Shown: positions 1 through 7,415 of the stretch, one piece after another
Position numbering within the stretch: position 1 is the first letter of the stretch
How the letters are laid out: every line of letters starts with the position of its first letter
The notes under the pieces: generated by a model
What the model saw: the letters and a program-made list of their open reading frames with translations, nothing else
What the model was told of the DNA's origin: nothing
The model's database searches: none
Source of the DNA: Fontisphaera persica
GTDB taxonomy: Bacteria; Verrucomicrobiota; Verrucomicrobiia; Limisphaerales; Fontisphaeraceae
NCBI RefSeq assembly: GCF_024832785.1
Contig: NZ_CP116615.1
Location: 372,001 to 436,000 of the forward strand
Reading direction: 5' to 3'
DNA: 64,000 nt
Translations under genes and position numbers: made by a program

Positions 1-434
1 TTGTGGAGGGCTTGGGCGAATTCCGTGCAAACGAATTTGCCGGGTTGAAAGGTGGCGTAGTTCACCGGGTTGGTGCGGAGAAAAAGCACCAGTTGGCGCA
101 GGCTGACGTTGGTGGCGCCGGGATGATTGCGCAACTCCACAGGCTGCCCCGAGGAATTGCGCAAGGGAATGATGCGCACAATAAACTCGGTGTTGGTGGC
201 GGCAGGTTCCGCCGTCGAAAATGGTGCGGAGATGAGGGGGGCCACCAAGTTGACCTTCCAGGTCATTATTGCCACCCAAGCAAGAAGTGGGAGGGCAATC
301 GCCCGGGACGGGATGCAACGACACTGGCGGTGCAACTTCAACACGCGCAAAAGGTAACGCAAACAGGAGAACTTAACAACTTCGCGGCGCTTTCGCGGGC
401 GCCTTACGGCCCATGCCGGGAGGGTATGCTCCAT
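1..434 (-). CDS. Exported protein, N-terminal part only (runs off the left edge); possible transglutaminase-like cysteine domain
   Basis: An open frame of 144 codons starts at the ATG complementary to 432-434 and is still open at the window edge, so the C-terminus is missing. The N-terminus is long and basic (RRPRKRRE near residues 11-18) and is followed by a hydrophobic stretch around residues 48-60, giving a signal peptide or single membrane anchor. After it comes a beta-rich segment (about residues 75-120) and, at the edge, the motif FVCTEFAQALH. A Cys-Thr-Asp/Glu-Phe-Ala motif ending in a His is typical of the first half of transglutaminase-like cysteine domains in exported bacterial proteins, but the His/Asp half lies outside the window, so this is inference. 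It reads in the same direction as the sigma-factor operon to its right, 36 bp downstream of it, and may be cotranscribed. Confidence 0.55.
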   Translation of the reverse strand, partial: MEHTLPAWAVRRPRKRREVVKFSCLRYLLRVLKLHRQCRCIPSRAIALPLLAWVAIMTWKVNLVAPLISAPFSTAEPAATNTEFIVRIIPLRNSSGQPVELRNHPGATNVSLRQLVLFLRTNPVNYATFQPGKFVCTEFAQALH

Positions 435-470
435 GGTTTGAGATGATGAGCATCAAACACCGCCAGGGGA

Positions 471-905
471 TTATTTGGGGGTGGTGGAGGCGGTGTTGGT
501 GGCAGGGGATAAATTAAAAGTTTTTTGGAATTTTTCCGTGCGGCGGGCGTTGAGATTGGAAAGCACGAGAGCCTGGTCGGGGGTGAGTAGCGCTTCCACC
601 TCGGCATTAAAGCGGCGGTGCAAGGCGCCGAAGCGTTTGAAGGTATCATTGCGCAGGGCCATGACTTCGGGCTGGTAGCGGTCGGCTATGGCTCTGACTT
701 TTTCGGTCTGCTCCGGCGTAAGTTTGAGATGATGCTGCAAGTCACGGGTGGTGCGGCGATTCCAGCCTTCCATGCTCAGCCCGCGGACTACGGCTTTGCC
801 GACGGCGGAGGCGGTCAGGACGCCGCCACAGACCAGCCCGGCCAGAAAGAGGCCTGCCATGAGCAGCAGGATTTTCCAGTATTTGAATGGATTGGGCAGT
901 TTCAT
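471..905 (-). CDS. Spy/CpxP-like periplasmic protein (CnrX-type heavy-metal sensor candidate)
   Basis: 144 residues. A hydrophobic N-terminal segment (about residues 11-32) anchors or exports the protein. The mature part is almost entirely charged helix with the pattern LTPEQTEKVRAIADRY (about 62-77) and a later LTPDQA segment, the paired LTxxQ repeats of Spy/CpxP/CnrX-type proteins. Members bind misfolded envelope proteins or metal ions in the periplasm. The ATG at 905 overlaps the TGA of the gene before it (ATGA, 902-905), which fixes the start and implies translational coupling. Together with the ECF sigma factor and the small membrane protein upstream it forms the gene order seen in metal- or envelope-stress systems such as CnrYXH. 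The role as stress sensor is inferred from context; a chaperone role is equally possible. Confidence 0.7.
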   Translation of the reverse strand: MKLPNPFKYWKILLLMAGLFLAGLVCGGVLTASAVGKAVVRGLSMEGWNRRTTRDLQHHLKLTPEQTEKVRAIADRYQPEVMALRNDTFKRFGALHRRFNAEVEALLTPDQALVLSNLNARRTEKFQKTFNLSPATNTASTTPK

Positions 906-1195
906 AGGTCGGCAACCACTTCCAGCCAGGGGGCGGAGCCGGACAAGGCGGTCCAAGTGTCGTCCCAAGGCAGGTAGCTCAGCACCAAGGCCGCCGTCAT
1001 GACCAGGACGGCACTCAGAAGGACCCGCCGGCCCATCCAGGCCATGATTTCGACGGTGGCAGCTTCCTCGGCTTGTTCTGCCTGCCAACGATGGATGATG
1101 CGGTCCACCCGCCCCCAGGGAGGTTCCAGTGCGGGGTTGGGGGCTTGCCGGGCAGCCTGGGTTAATTGCCGCCAAAGTTTATCGGGGGACTTCAT
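902..1195 (-). CDS. Small single-pass membrane protein, probable anti-sigma factor
   Basis: 97 residues. The N-terminal 50 residues are cytoplasmic-type, amphipathic and rich in Arg, Glu and Ala (LWRQLTQAARQA, IIHRWQAEQAEE). A membrane helix follows (about residues 57-75, LLSAVLVMTAALVLSYL) and then a short outside tail. Short anti-sigma factors of the CnrY type have this plan: a sigma-binding N-terminal helix pair and one membrane span. No zinc-binding HxxxCxxC motif is visible, so it is not a ZAS-type anti-sigma factor. It lies 7 bp after the ECF sigma gene and overlaps the Spy/CpxP-like gene by 4 bp, which is the main support for the role. Function is inferred from position and architecture. 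Confidence 0.6.
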   Translation of the reverse strand: MKSPDKLWRQLTQAARQAPNPALEPPWGRVDRIIHRWQAEQAEEAATVEIMAWMGRRVLLSAVLVMTAALVLSYLPWDDTWTALSGSAPWLEVVADL

Positions 1196-1202
1196 GGTGA
1201 CT

Positions 1203-1778
1203 TTATTGCATCAATCTCGCCAGTTGCTTCCGTAGTTTGCGGCGCGCCCGGAAGGCGCGCACTTTAATCATAGCTTCTGACCAGCCGGTGAGTTGGCTGA
1301 TTTCCGCGACGCTCCGCTCTTCCATGTCCAACCAGACCAGAATCAAGCGGTCTTCCGGCGCCAAAGTTTCCAACAGTTTTTCCACCAGGTCCCGTGCGGC
1401 CACCGCATGCGCCACGGGCGGCTCGTCGGTGTGCAGGGCGGTGGTCAGGGCTTGGGCTTCGTCTTCGCTGAGATCCGCCCACCGCACTTCAGGGCGGACG
1501 CGCAGGGCGCGCAGGGCATTGCGGCAGGTGTTCACCGCCACGCGAGCCACCCAGTGTTCCAACGGCATTTGCCCGCGGTATTGATGCAGGCGGTTGAAGA
1601 CCTTGGCAAAGATTTCCTGGGCCAGGTCTTCTTCCTGCAACCGTGGGGACAGGTGCGCCCGGACAATTTTCATGACCAGCGGATGCAAAAACTCAACCAG
1701 TTGGCGCGCTGCCTGTTCATCACGCCTGCGGACGCCTGCCAGACAGGCCGCGACATCAAACCCTTGCGTGTGGTCCAT
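1203..1778 (-). CDS. ECF-family RNA polymerase sigma factor
   Basis: 191 residues. Region 2 spans about residues 20-95 and includes EEDLAQEIFAKVF, the core-binding and -10-recognition segment of sigma-70 family proteins. Region 4 spans about 130-185, with a helix-turn-helix around SVAEISQLTGWSEAMIKVRAFRARRKL, where the SEAMIKVRAFRAR part is the usual -35 recognition helix. There is no region 1 or 3, as expected for extracytoplasmic-function sigma factors. It is the first gene of a three-gene operon with a candidate anti-sigma factor and a periplasmic Spy/CpxP-like protein, so it probably drives an envelope or metal-stress regulon and its own operon. The start ATG is complementary to 1776-1778. 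Confidence 0.92.
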   Translation of the reverse strand: MDHTQGFDVAACLAGVRRRDEQAARQLVEFLHPLVMKIVRAHLSPRLQEEDLAQEIFAKVFNRLHQYRGQMPLEHWVARVAVNTCRNALRALRVRPEVRWADLSEDEAQALTTALHTDEPPVAHAVAARDLVEKLLETLAPEDRLILVWLDMEERSVAEISQLTGWSEAMIKVRAFRARRKLRKQLARLMQ

Positions 1779-1874
1779 AGCGGCGCGGCGACTGGCTCAT
1801 GTCCGAATTAAGTGACACGGTAGGCGGCAGCATGGTTACGGCTGAGGCGCAAAAAATCAAGCGGGATGAGAAAT

Positions 1875-1903
1875 TTGACAGGCAGACAGGGGACGGCTAA
1901 GTT
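1875..1903 (+). promoter_or_regulatory. Promoter of the feo operon
   Basis: A consensus -35 TTGACA (1875-1880), a 17-bp spacer and -10 TAAGTT (1898-1903). The -10 is embedded in a CTAAGTT half-site (1897-1903) that recurs in the operator just downstream, so a bound repressor would cover both the -10 and the start of transcription (near 1910). Confidence 0.7.
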
Positions 1904-1913
1904 AACTGGCAGT

Positions 1914-1937
1914 AAAACTTAGATATGTCTAAGTTTT
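1914..1937. promoter_or_regulatory. Perfect palindromic operator, probable DtxR-family (iron or manganese) binding site
   Basis: Ten-base arms AAAACTTAGA and TCTAAGTTTT are separated by TATG, a perfect 24-bp inverted repeat. Size, A+T-rich flanks and the TTAG/CTAA core resemble operators of DtxR/MntR/IdeR proteins. It covers about +5 to +28 of the feo transcript and sits in front of a gene encoding a DtxR-type protein, which suggests autorepression when metal is abundant. A third half-site lies over the -10 at 1897-1903. Confidence 0.7.
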
Positions 1938-1966
1938 GCTCGGCGCGGTTTAACCGAGGTTTATTT

Positions 1967-2995
1967 ATGTGGATTTACATTGCGGGTTGCCTGGGAATCG
2001 GCCTGCTCGCGGCAGCAATGCTGGTGGTCTGGCCGCGGGCTGGGTTGCTGGCGCGCTGGAAGGCGGCTCGTTTGTTTGCCCGGCGCTGCCAGCGGGAGGA
2101 TGCCCTGAAACATTTGCTGCATCAGGAGGCCAACGGGCGTCCGGTGAGCCTGGAGAGCCTGGCGGGGGCAGTGCAATTGAAAACCGACGCAGCGGCGGAT
2201 TTGATGGAGGATTTGGAGGCGCGCGGGTTGACGCGGTTGGAGGACGGGCATTTTCAACTCACCCCCCCGGGGCGCGAGCTGGCTGCACACGTGGTGCGGG
2301 CGCATCGGTTGTGGGAGAGTTACCTGGCGGACCAAACCGGGGTGGGGGAGCGCGAATGGCATGCGCAGGCGGAGCAGCAGGAGCATTTGTTGACCCCGGA
2401 AGAAACCGAAGCCTTGGCGGCGCGCTTGGGGCATCCGCGGTTGGACCCGCACGGTGACGTTATTCCCGAGTCTGGCGAGCCATTGCCGGCCGATGTCAGC
2501 CAGTCCCTCAATACCGCGCCCCTTAACACACCCCTGGTAATCACCCATTTGGAGGATGAGCCGGTGAAGGTGTACGACCAGCTTGCGGCGATGGGGCTGG
2601 GGCCGGGGGTCAATGTTTCAATCACCGAACGTCTGCCGCATCAGGTGAAAATCTGTGCCCAGGGTGTGCAGCATGTTCTGGCGCCGTTGCAGGCGCAGAA
2701 CGTGGGGGTGGAGGTGGCTGCGGAGGTGGTACGGCCGCCGCAGGCCGAGCGGTTTCTTTCATCCCTGGACCTGGGACAAAAGGCAGTGGTGTTGGGCCTT
2801 TCGCCTGCCTGCCGGGGGCCGGAGCGGCGGCGGCTGCTGGATTTGGGATTTGTGCCGGGCACGGAGGTCAGGGTGGCCATGAAAAGTCCCCTGGGGGATC
2901 CGGTGGCATATGAAGTGCGCGGCACCACCGTGGCGTTGCGGCAGGACCAGGCACGGTACATCCGCATCGCCGAACCCGTTGCTTTGGCGGCATGA
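1967..2995 (+). CDS. Membrane-anchored DtxR-type metal-dependent regulator fused to FeoA domains
   Basis: 342 residues from the ATG at 1967, chosen because GAGG at 1956-1959 is correctly spaced and because an in-frame ATG at 1925 lies inside the operator palindrome. Order of parts: a membrane helix (about 2-23, IAGCLGIGLLAAAMLVVW), a basic linker, a winged-helix (about 43-100), a DtxR dimerisation/metal-binding region (about 101-168, with HVVRAHRLWESYL, EHLLTPEE and DPHGDVIP), an SH3/FeoA-like domain (about 187-255) and a second FeoA domain (about 267-336, LGFVPGTEVRV). DtxR proteins repress iron or manganese genes when metal-loaded; FeoA domains partner FeoB. It overlaps the FeoB GTPase gene by 4 bp. 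The membrane anchor on a DNA-binding regulator is unusual. Metal identity is inferred from the feo context. Confidence 0.85.
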   Translation: MWIYIAGCLGIGLLAAAMLVVWPRAGLLARWKAARLFARRCQREDALKHLLHQEANGRPVSLESLAGAVQLKTDAAADLMEDLEARGLTRLEDGHFQLTPPGRELAAHVVRAHRLWESYLADQTGVGEREWHAQAEQQEHLLTPEETEALAARLGHPRLDPHGDVIPESGEPLPADVSQSLNTAPLNTPLVITHLEDEPVKVYDQLAAMGLGPGVNVSITERLPHQVKICAQGVQHVLAPLQAQNVGVEVAAEVVRPPQAERFLSSLDLGQKAVVLGLSPACRGPERRRLLDLGFVPGTEVRVAMKSPLGDPVAYEVRGTTVALRQDQARYIRIAEPVALAA

Positions 2996-3840
2996 AAACC
3001 CCGGTGCCCACAGCTTCTGCGTCTCCCGGCCCCTGCGCGGATTGCACGGTGTACCGTGCCGCGCGGCTGAAAAAATTGGGGTTGCGGGTGGACCGATGGG
3101 ATTACGTGGTGGCCCTGGCCGGCAATCCCAACACCGGCAAAAGCACGGTGTTTAACGCCTTGACTGGCCTGCGGCAGCACACGGGCAACTGGCCGGGCAA
3201 GACGGTGGCCCGGGCGGAAGGGGGATTTGAGTATGGCGGCAAACGCTTCAAGCTGGTGGATTTACCGGGCACCTATAGTTTGCTTTCCACCAGCGTGGAT
3301 GAAGAAATTGCGCGTAATTTTCTCCTTTTCGGCCAGCCCGAGGTGACGGTGGTGGTGGCCGATGCCACGCGGTTGGAGCGCAATTTGAATTTAACTCTTC
3401 AGGTGCTGGAAATCACACCACGGGTGGTGTTGTGCCTGAACTTGATGGATGAAGCCCGGCGCTATGGTTTGGAGGTGGATGCGCGGCAACTGGCACGCGA
3501 CTTGGGCATCCCGGTGGTGCCAGCGGCGGCGCGGCAGGGAGAAGGGTTGCCAGAACTGCTGGAAACGATTCATGGGGTGGCGACGGGCCAGATACTTTGC
3601 CGGCCCCAACGGGTGGCGCAGGAGCCGCCGGCCTTGCGAGAGGCGTTGCAGGATTTGGTGGGGCGGTTGAGGCGGCTTTATCCCCGTTTACCCAACCATC
3701 GGTGGGTGGCCATGCGGTTGCTGGCAGGGGATGACCGCATTTTACAGGCGGTGCAGAGCGGGGAAATTGCCCAACTGGCGGAAGCGGCGGCCAACGGAGG
3801 CGAGGTGGGATTGACGCGTCCAGAGCCGGTGAAAGCTTGA
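2992..3840 (+). CDS. feoB: FeoB GTPase half (stand-alone G protein of a split ferrous-iron transporter)
   Basis: 282 residues. All G motifs are visible: G1 GNPNTGKST (44-52), G2 Thr71 in GNWPGKT, G3 DLPG (90-93) and G4 NLMD (150-153). This is the N-terminal cytosolic domain of FeoB, but the chain ends after a helical segment and has no membrane spans. The membrane part is the next gene. An N-terminal extension carries a CxxC pair (Cys15, Cys18) that could bind metal or be redox-active. The ATG overlaps the stop of the regulator gene (ATGA), and its own stop overlaps the permease start, so the three proteins should be made in fixed ratio. Not a frameshift: both halves have sensible ends and a clean start/stop overlap. 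Confidence 0.9.
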   Translation: MKTPVPTASASPGPCADCTVYRAARLKKLGLRVDRWDYVVALAGNPNTGKSTVFNALTGLRQHTGNWPGKTVARAEGGFEYGGKRFKLVDLPGTYSLLSTSVDEEIARNFLLFGQPEVTVVVADATRLERNLNLTLQVLEITPRVVLCLNLMDEARRYGLEVDARQLARDLGIPVVPAAARQGEGLPELLETIHGVATGQILCRPQRVAQEPPALREALQDLVGRLRRLYPRLPNHRWVAMRLLAGDDRILQAVQSGEIAQLAEAAANGGEVGLTRPEPVKA

Positions 3841-5282
3841 TGAACACCAGCAGCATCCATGGTCCCGAAGTGGCGGCGCTGTTGCGCGCCGCGCAGGACC
3901 ATCGTGCCCGGGTGGGGGGAGACCCGCACGAGCTCATAGTGGAAACTCTGTATCAACATGCGGCCTGGGTGGCGGGCCGGGCGGTCCAACGGAGGGCAGA
4001 CGCGGCGGCCAAGGCGACATTGGAGCAAAAAATAGACCGTATTGTCACCAGTCGGCGGTGGGGTTTCCCTTTGATGTTATTGATGTTGACGGGGGTGTTT
4101 TGGCTGACCATCAGCGGAGCCAATGTGCCGAGCGGATTGCTCTCCGCCTGGTTGGTGGATGCAGGTCATCCCTGGCTGCGGCAGGTCTTCACGGGACTGG
4201 GGGCGCCCTGGTGGTTGACGGGATTGGTGGTGGATGGCATGTACTTGGCCACCGCGTGGGTCATCAGTGTGATGCTGCCGCCCATGGCCATCTTTTTTCC
4301 GCTGTTCACGTTGTTGGAGGATTTTGGGTACCTGCCGCGGGTGGCTTTTAATCTCGACCGGTTGTTCCGAAGCGCGGGGGCGCATGGCAAACAGGCCATG
4401 AGCATGATGATGGGGTTTGGGTGTAATGCCGCGGGAGTGATTGCGACGCGCATCATAGACAGTCCCCGGGAGCGGCTGCTGGCAATTTTGACAAATAATT
4501 TTTCGCTCTGCAACGGGCGCTGGCCCACGCAGATTTTAATGGCCACGATTTTTGTGGGGGCGCTGGCGCCGCCGGCCATGCGGGGTTTGGTGGCGGCCCT
4601 GGCGGTAAGCACGGTGGCGGTGTTGGGCATTGGGTTAAGCCTGGTGGTTTCGTGGGCGCTTTCGCGGTCGTTATTGCGGGGGGAGGTCTCCACCTTCAGC
4701 CTGGAACTGCCGCCGTATCGGCCGCCGCGGATTTTACGGACGCTTTACACCTCGCTGATAGACCGGACGGCCTTTGTTTTATGGCGGGCGGTGGTGTTTG
4801 CGTTGCCGGCCGGGGCGGTGATTTGGCTTAGTGCCAACCTTAAAATCGGCGAGGTGAGCCTGGTGGAATACCTGATACACGCGCTGGACCCGGTGGGCTT
4901 GCTCATGGGCTTGAATGGTGTGATTTTGGTGGCCTATATCATCGCCATTCCGGCCAATGAAATCATCATCCCCACGATTTTAATGCTGACGGTGCTGGTA
5001 ACGGGCGAAGTCAGCGCGGGGCAGGGGGCGGGGGTGATGTTTGAGCCGGGGTCGGAGCACGCGGTGAAAGAGTTGCTGGTGAAGGGGGGATGGACGGCTT
5101 TAACCGGCATCAATTTGATGCTGTTCAGCCTGCTGCACAATCCGTGCAGCACCACCATTTACACGATTTACAAGGAAACGGGCAGCGTGCGGTGGACGGC
5201 CGTGGCCACGCTGCTGCCGCTGGCTTTGGGATTTGGGGTCACCTTCCTGGTGGCCACGTTGTGGCGGATGTGGGCAGGGTAG
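3840..5282 (+). CDS. feoB: FeoB membrane half (ferrous iron permease of the split transporter)
   Basis: 480 residues from the ATG at 3840, which shares its A with the upstream TGA (TGATG); GGTG about 7 nt before it can serve as ribosome-binding site. After a cytoplasmic helical segment of about 75 residues come roughly eight to ten membrane helices. Two FeoB gate motifs are present: GFGCNAAGV followed by [14 protein letters not shown], and near the C-terminus [19 protein letters not shown]. The Cys residues in these motifs line the iron path in FeoB. It has no GTPase domain of its own and must work with the preceding protein. In place of the usual CNARLPV-type motif it has CNGRWPT, a mild divergence. 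Third gene of the feo operon. Confidence 0.92.
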   Translation: MNTSSIHGPEVAALLRAAQDHRARVGGDPHELIVETLYQHAAWVAGRAVQRRADAAAKATLEQKIDRIVTSRRWGFPLMLLMLTGVFWLTISGANVPSGLLSAWLVDAGHPWLRQVFTGLGAPWWLTGLVVDGMYLATAWVISVMLPPMAIFFPLFTLLEDFGYLPRVAFNLDRLFRSAGAHGKQAMSMMMGFGCNAAGVIATRIIDSPRERLLAILTNNFSLCNGRWPTQILMATIFVGALAPPAMRGLVAALAVSTVAVLGIGLSLVVSWALSRSLLRGEVSTFSLELPPYRPPRILRTLYTSLIDRTAFVLWRAVVFALPAGAVIWLSANLKIGEVSLVEYLIHALDPVGLLMGLNGVILVAYIIAIPANEIIIPTILMLTVLVTGEVSAGQGAGVMFEPGSEHAVKELLVKGGWTALTGINLMLFSLLHNPCSTTIYTIYKETGSVRWTAVATLLPLALGFGVTFLVATLWRMWAG

Positions 5283-5318
5283 GGCACGGCAACCACTCCA
5301 TGGCTGGTAATGGGCCAT

Positions 5319-6377
5319 TTATGGGCGGCGCTTGAGCATTTTGGGCGAGTTCAAGGTGATTATGCGGGGGTCTTGCATGAGTTCCCGCCCGTTGAGGTTG
5401 CCGACAACATTGTAGAATCCTTCATCGCTCCAGAAATTAAATCCGGCCAGTTCCGGATATTTAGTTTCCAATTGTTTGAGCACGTCCAGGCAGTCGCGGG
5501 GGGGTTCGTTTTTTCCGCGGATGCCCAACTCGGCCCACCAGATGACTTTGCCGGCCTTTCTCTTTTTTTCGACGGCCCAATCGTATTCGTCAAAGACCAG
5601 GCCGCGGCCGTAGGCGGATTTGCCCAGGATGTCCACGTAGGCATCGCCGGGGTAATATTCCTGAAGCGCGCCGTTGCGTTGGGTGGTGTGGTAAGCCCAG
5701 AGCACGTTGTTCACGCCTTTGGCGGTCAGGTAATCATGAATGAGGCGGTATAATTGAATGGCCCTGGCTGGGCCTTCTTTGGCGTGCCATTTATTGCGGT
5801 CATCGGATTCCACCAAGGGCGTGTAAATTACGGTGATGCCCTGTTTTTTCAGCCAGAGCAAGTTGGCCGCCATGCGGTCCATTTGCCGGTAAAAATGAGT
5901 TTTAACGGGGTTGGTGCCGGCTGCGAAAATGGGCGCAATTTGCACCGGCTCATTCCAGCGTCCGCCGCAGGGATTGGCCCAAAACGTATAAACACCCACC
6001 AGGAGGCCGCGGTCCCACATTTGTTTCACGCCTTCATTCCATTGGGCATCGGTAAAAGGATTGTCATCCAGGTCATACGTGAGACATCCGAAAGCGGGCA
6101 GAATGCCGGTGTGTTGCTGCACTTTTTTGAGCCAGTTGGAGGGGTGTTCCATATTGGGATTTTCACCGTGCACCCAGGTGCCCATCTGGCCAAAGAGATA
6201 GGAGCCATGGCCAAGCCCTTTGAAGTATTGCAGGATTTGCTGGCGGTTTTGGGCCTGGGAAGGAAGAACCATTACCAGCAGCATGAAACAGGCGAATACT
6301 GGCAGAACACGGCCGGTGGCGGGGGTGAAACGGCGCCTGGTTTTTTGGGGATGAAACTGCATTTGGGTGATGGGCAT
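5319..6377 (-). CDS. Exported glycoside hydrolase, family 26-like (beta-mannanase type)
   Basis: 352 residues. A signal peptide ends near residue 42 (hydrophobic FACFMLLVMVLPSQAQ). The body is a TIM-barrel-like sequence with GH26 landmarks: FGQMGTWVHG near 62-71, GVYTFWANP near 128-136, the acid/base candidate Glu190 in YTPLVESDD and the nucleophile candidate Glu283 in IWWAELGIRG. GH26 enzymes cleave beta-mannan and related beta-glycans outside the cytoplasm. The segment around Glu190 is less canonical than the usual RPLHEMNG, so substrate is uncertain. Last gene of a minus-strand run after a hydroxyacid dehydrogenase (48-bp gap), and convergent with feoB. The start at 6377 has an AAGG a few bases upstream; a second in-frame ATG at 6362 is possible. 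Confidence 0.8.
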   Translation of the reverse strand: MPITQMQFHPQKTRRRFTPATGRVLPVFACFMLLVMVLPSQAQNRQQILQYFKGLGHGSYLFGQMGTWVHGENPNMEHPSNWLKKVQQHTGILPAFGCLTYDLDDNPFTDAQWNEGVKQMWDRGLLVGVYTFWANPCGGRWNEPVQIAPIFAAGTNPVKTHFYRQMDRMAANLLWLKKQGITVIYTPLVESDDRNKWHAKEGPARAIQLYRLIHDYLTAKGVNNVLWAYHTTQRNGALQEYYPGDAYVDILGKSAYGRGLVFDEYDWAVEKKRKAGKVIWWAELGIRGKNEPPRDCLDVLKQLETKYPELAGFNFWSDEGFYNVVGNLNGRELMQDPRIITLNSPKMLKRRP

Positions 6378-6425
6378 GGCCTTCTAATAGCCGCATGGCC
6401 TGATGAGGACAAGCCTGTGGCTGAT

Positions 6426-7385
6426 TCAATTTACCACATTCTGCGGTTGGCCATTAAGGAAGGCGCGGAGATTGTCCACGGAGACGCGCAAAAGCCGCTC
6501 GCGGGCGGCGCGAGTGGCCCAGGCGTGGTGCGGGGTGATGATGCAGCGTGGCGCCTGGAGCAGGGGATGGTCCGGGGGCGGGGGTTCCTGGCTCAGCACG
6601 TCCACGGCGGCACCCGCGATGCGCCCCTCGTGCAGGGCTTTGGCCAGGTCAGCCTCCACAATCAAGGCGCCTCGGGCGGTGTTGATGAGATAGGCGGAAG
6701 GTTTCATCCAGGCCAGGCGCTCGGCATTAAGAAGCCCGCGGGTTTCGGCGGTCAGGGGACAGTGGAGGGAGACGACGTCGCTGGTGCAGAGCAGGGATTC
6801 CAGGTCCACGATTTGCACCTGGTCAAAAGTTTCGCTGCCGCGGGCCGCGTTTTTACGGCAAGCCAGAACGCGCATGCCCAGCGCGAGGGCGACTTGTGCC
6901 ACCGAGCGGGCAATGCGGCCAAACCCCACCAGACCCAGCGTCAATCCCCGCAGTTCCACCAGGGGGTACAGCCAGTAGGAGAAATCGGGTGAACGGCACC
7001 AATCGCCCGCCTGGACGCTGCGGGCGTGCGCGCCGACGTGGTTGGTCAGTTCCAGAAGCAGGGCGAAGACCGCTTGGGTGACGGCGGGAGTGCTGTAATC
7101 GGGAACGTTGCAAACGGTGATGCCCTGGCGGCGCGCGGCCGCCACGTCCACAACATCATAGCCGGTGGCCAGCACGCCAATGTAACGAGCACGGGGCAGG
7201 GCGGCGAGGGTCTCCGCCCGCAGGGGTGTTTTGTTGGTGAAAAGAATCTCGGCGTTCTGAGCGCGTTCGAGGATTAAGGGCGGCGGCGTGCGGTCAAAGA
7301 CTTGCAGCTCGCCCAAGGCCTCCAGCCCGGCCCAGGACAAGTCTCCGGGGTTGGCGGCGAAACCATCCAGCACGACAATTTTCAC
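6426..7385 (-). CDS. D-2-hydroxyacid dehydrogenase (glycerate/hydroxypyruvate reductase type)
   Basis: 319 residues, normal length for the family. The NAD-binding Rossmann motif is GLVGFGRIAR in the second half of the chain. Catalytic residues are recognisable: Arg in NTARGALI, Glu in the VDVLSQEPP region and His in ITPHHAWAT. Members reduce 2-keto acids such as hydroxypyruvate, glyoxylate or phosphohydroxypyruvate, or oxidise the D-hydroxyacid. There is no ACT or extra C-terminal domain, so it is not a SerA-length phosphoglycerate dehydrogenase. It lies 30 bp downstream of the TPR membrane protein and 48 bp before the GH26-like gene. The substrate cannot be told from sequence; hydroxypyruvate/glycerate is the likeliest. 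Confidence 0.9.
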   Translation of the reverse strand: MKIVVLDGFAANPGDLSWAGLEALGELQVFDRTPPPLILERAQNAEILFTNKTPLRAETLAALPRARYIGVLATGYDVVDVAAARRQGITVCNVPDYSTPAVTQAVFALLLELTNHVGAHARSVQAGDWCRSPDFSYWLYPLVELRGLTLGLVGFGRIARSVAQVALALGMRVLACRKNAARGSETFDQVQIVDLESLLCTSDVVSLHCPLTAETRGLLNAERLAWMKPSAYLINTARGALIVEADLAKALHEGRIAGAAVDVLSQEPPPPDHPLLQAPRCIITPHHAWATRAARERLLRVSVDNLRAFLNGQPQNVVN

Positions 7386-7415
7386 GGCGGCGAAGCGGGG
7401 CTTGAAAAAGGGGGA

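Noticed and set aside
3-446. A plus-strand reading frame of 147 codons at the left edge
   Set aside because: The opposite strand carries a better frame with a signal/membrane segment and a recognisable motif that runs off the edge; the plus frame has no domain and is rich in shadow-type residues.
435-470. An imperfect hairpin after the Spy/CpxP-like gene
   Set aside because: The stem is short and interrupted and no T-run follows.
1779-1870. An AACC...CGTG pair that could be an autoregulated ECF promoter before the sigma gene
   Set aside because: The spacing (14 nt) is shorter than usual for ECF promoters and the motif is too weak to call without other target promoters.
1925-1966. An upstream ATG at 1925 as the start of the DtxR-FeoA gene
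   Set aside because: It lies inside the operator palindrome and lacks a ribosome-binding site, whereas the ATG at 1967 has GAGG at good spacing and begins the membrane helix.
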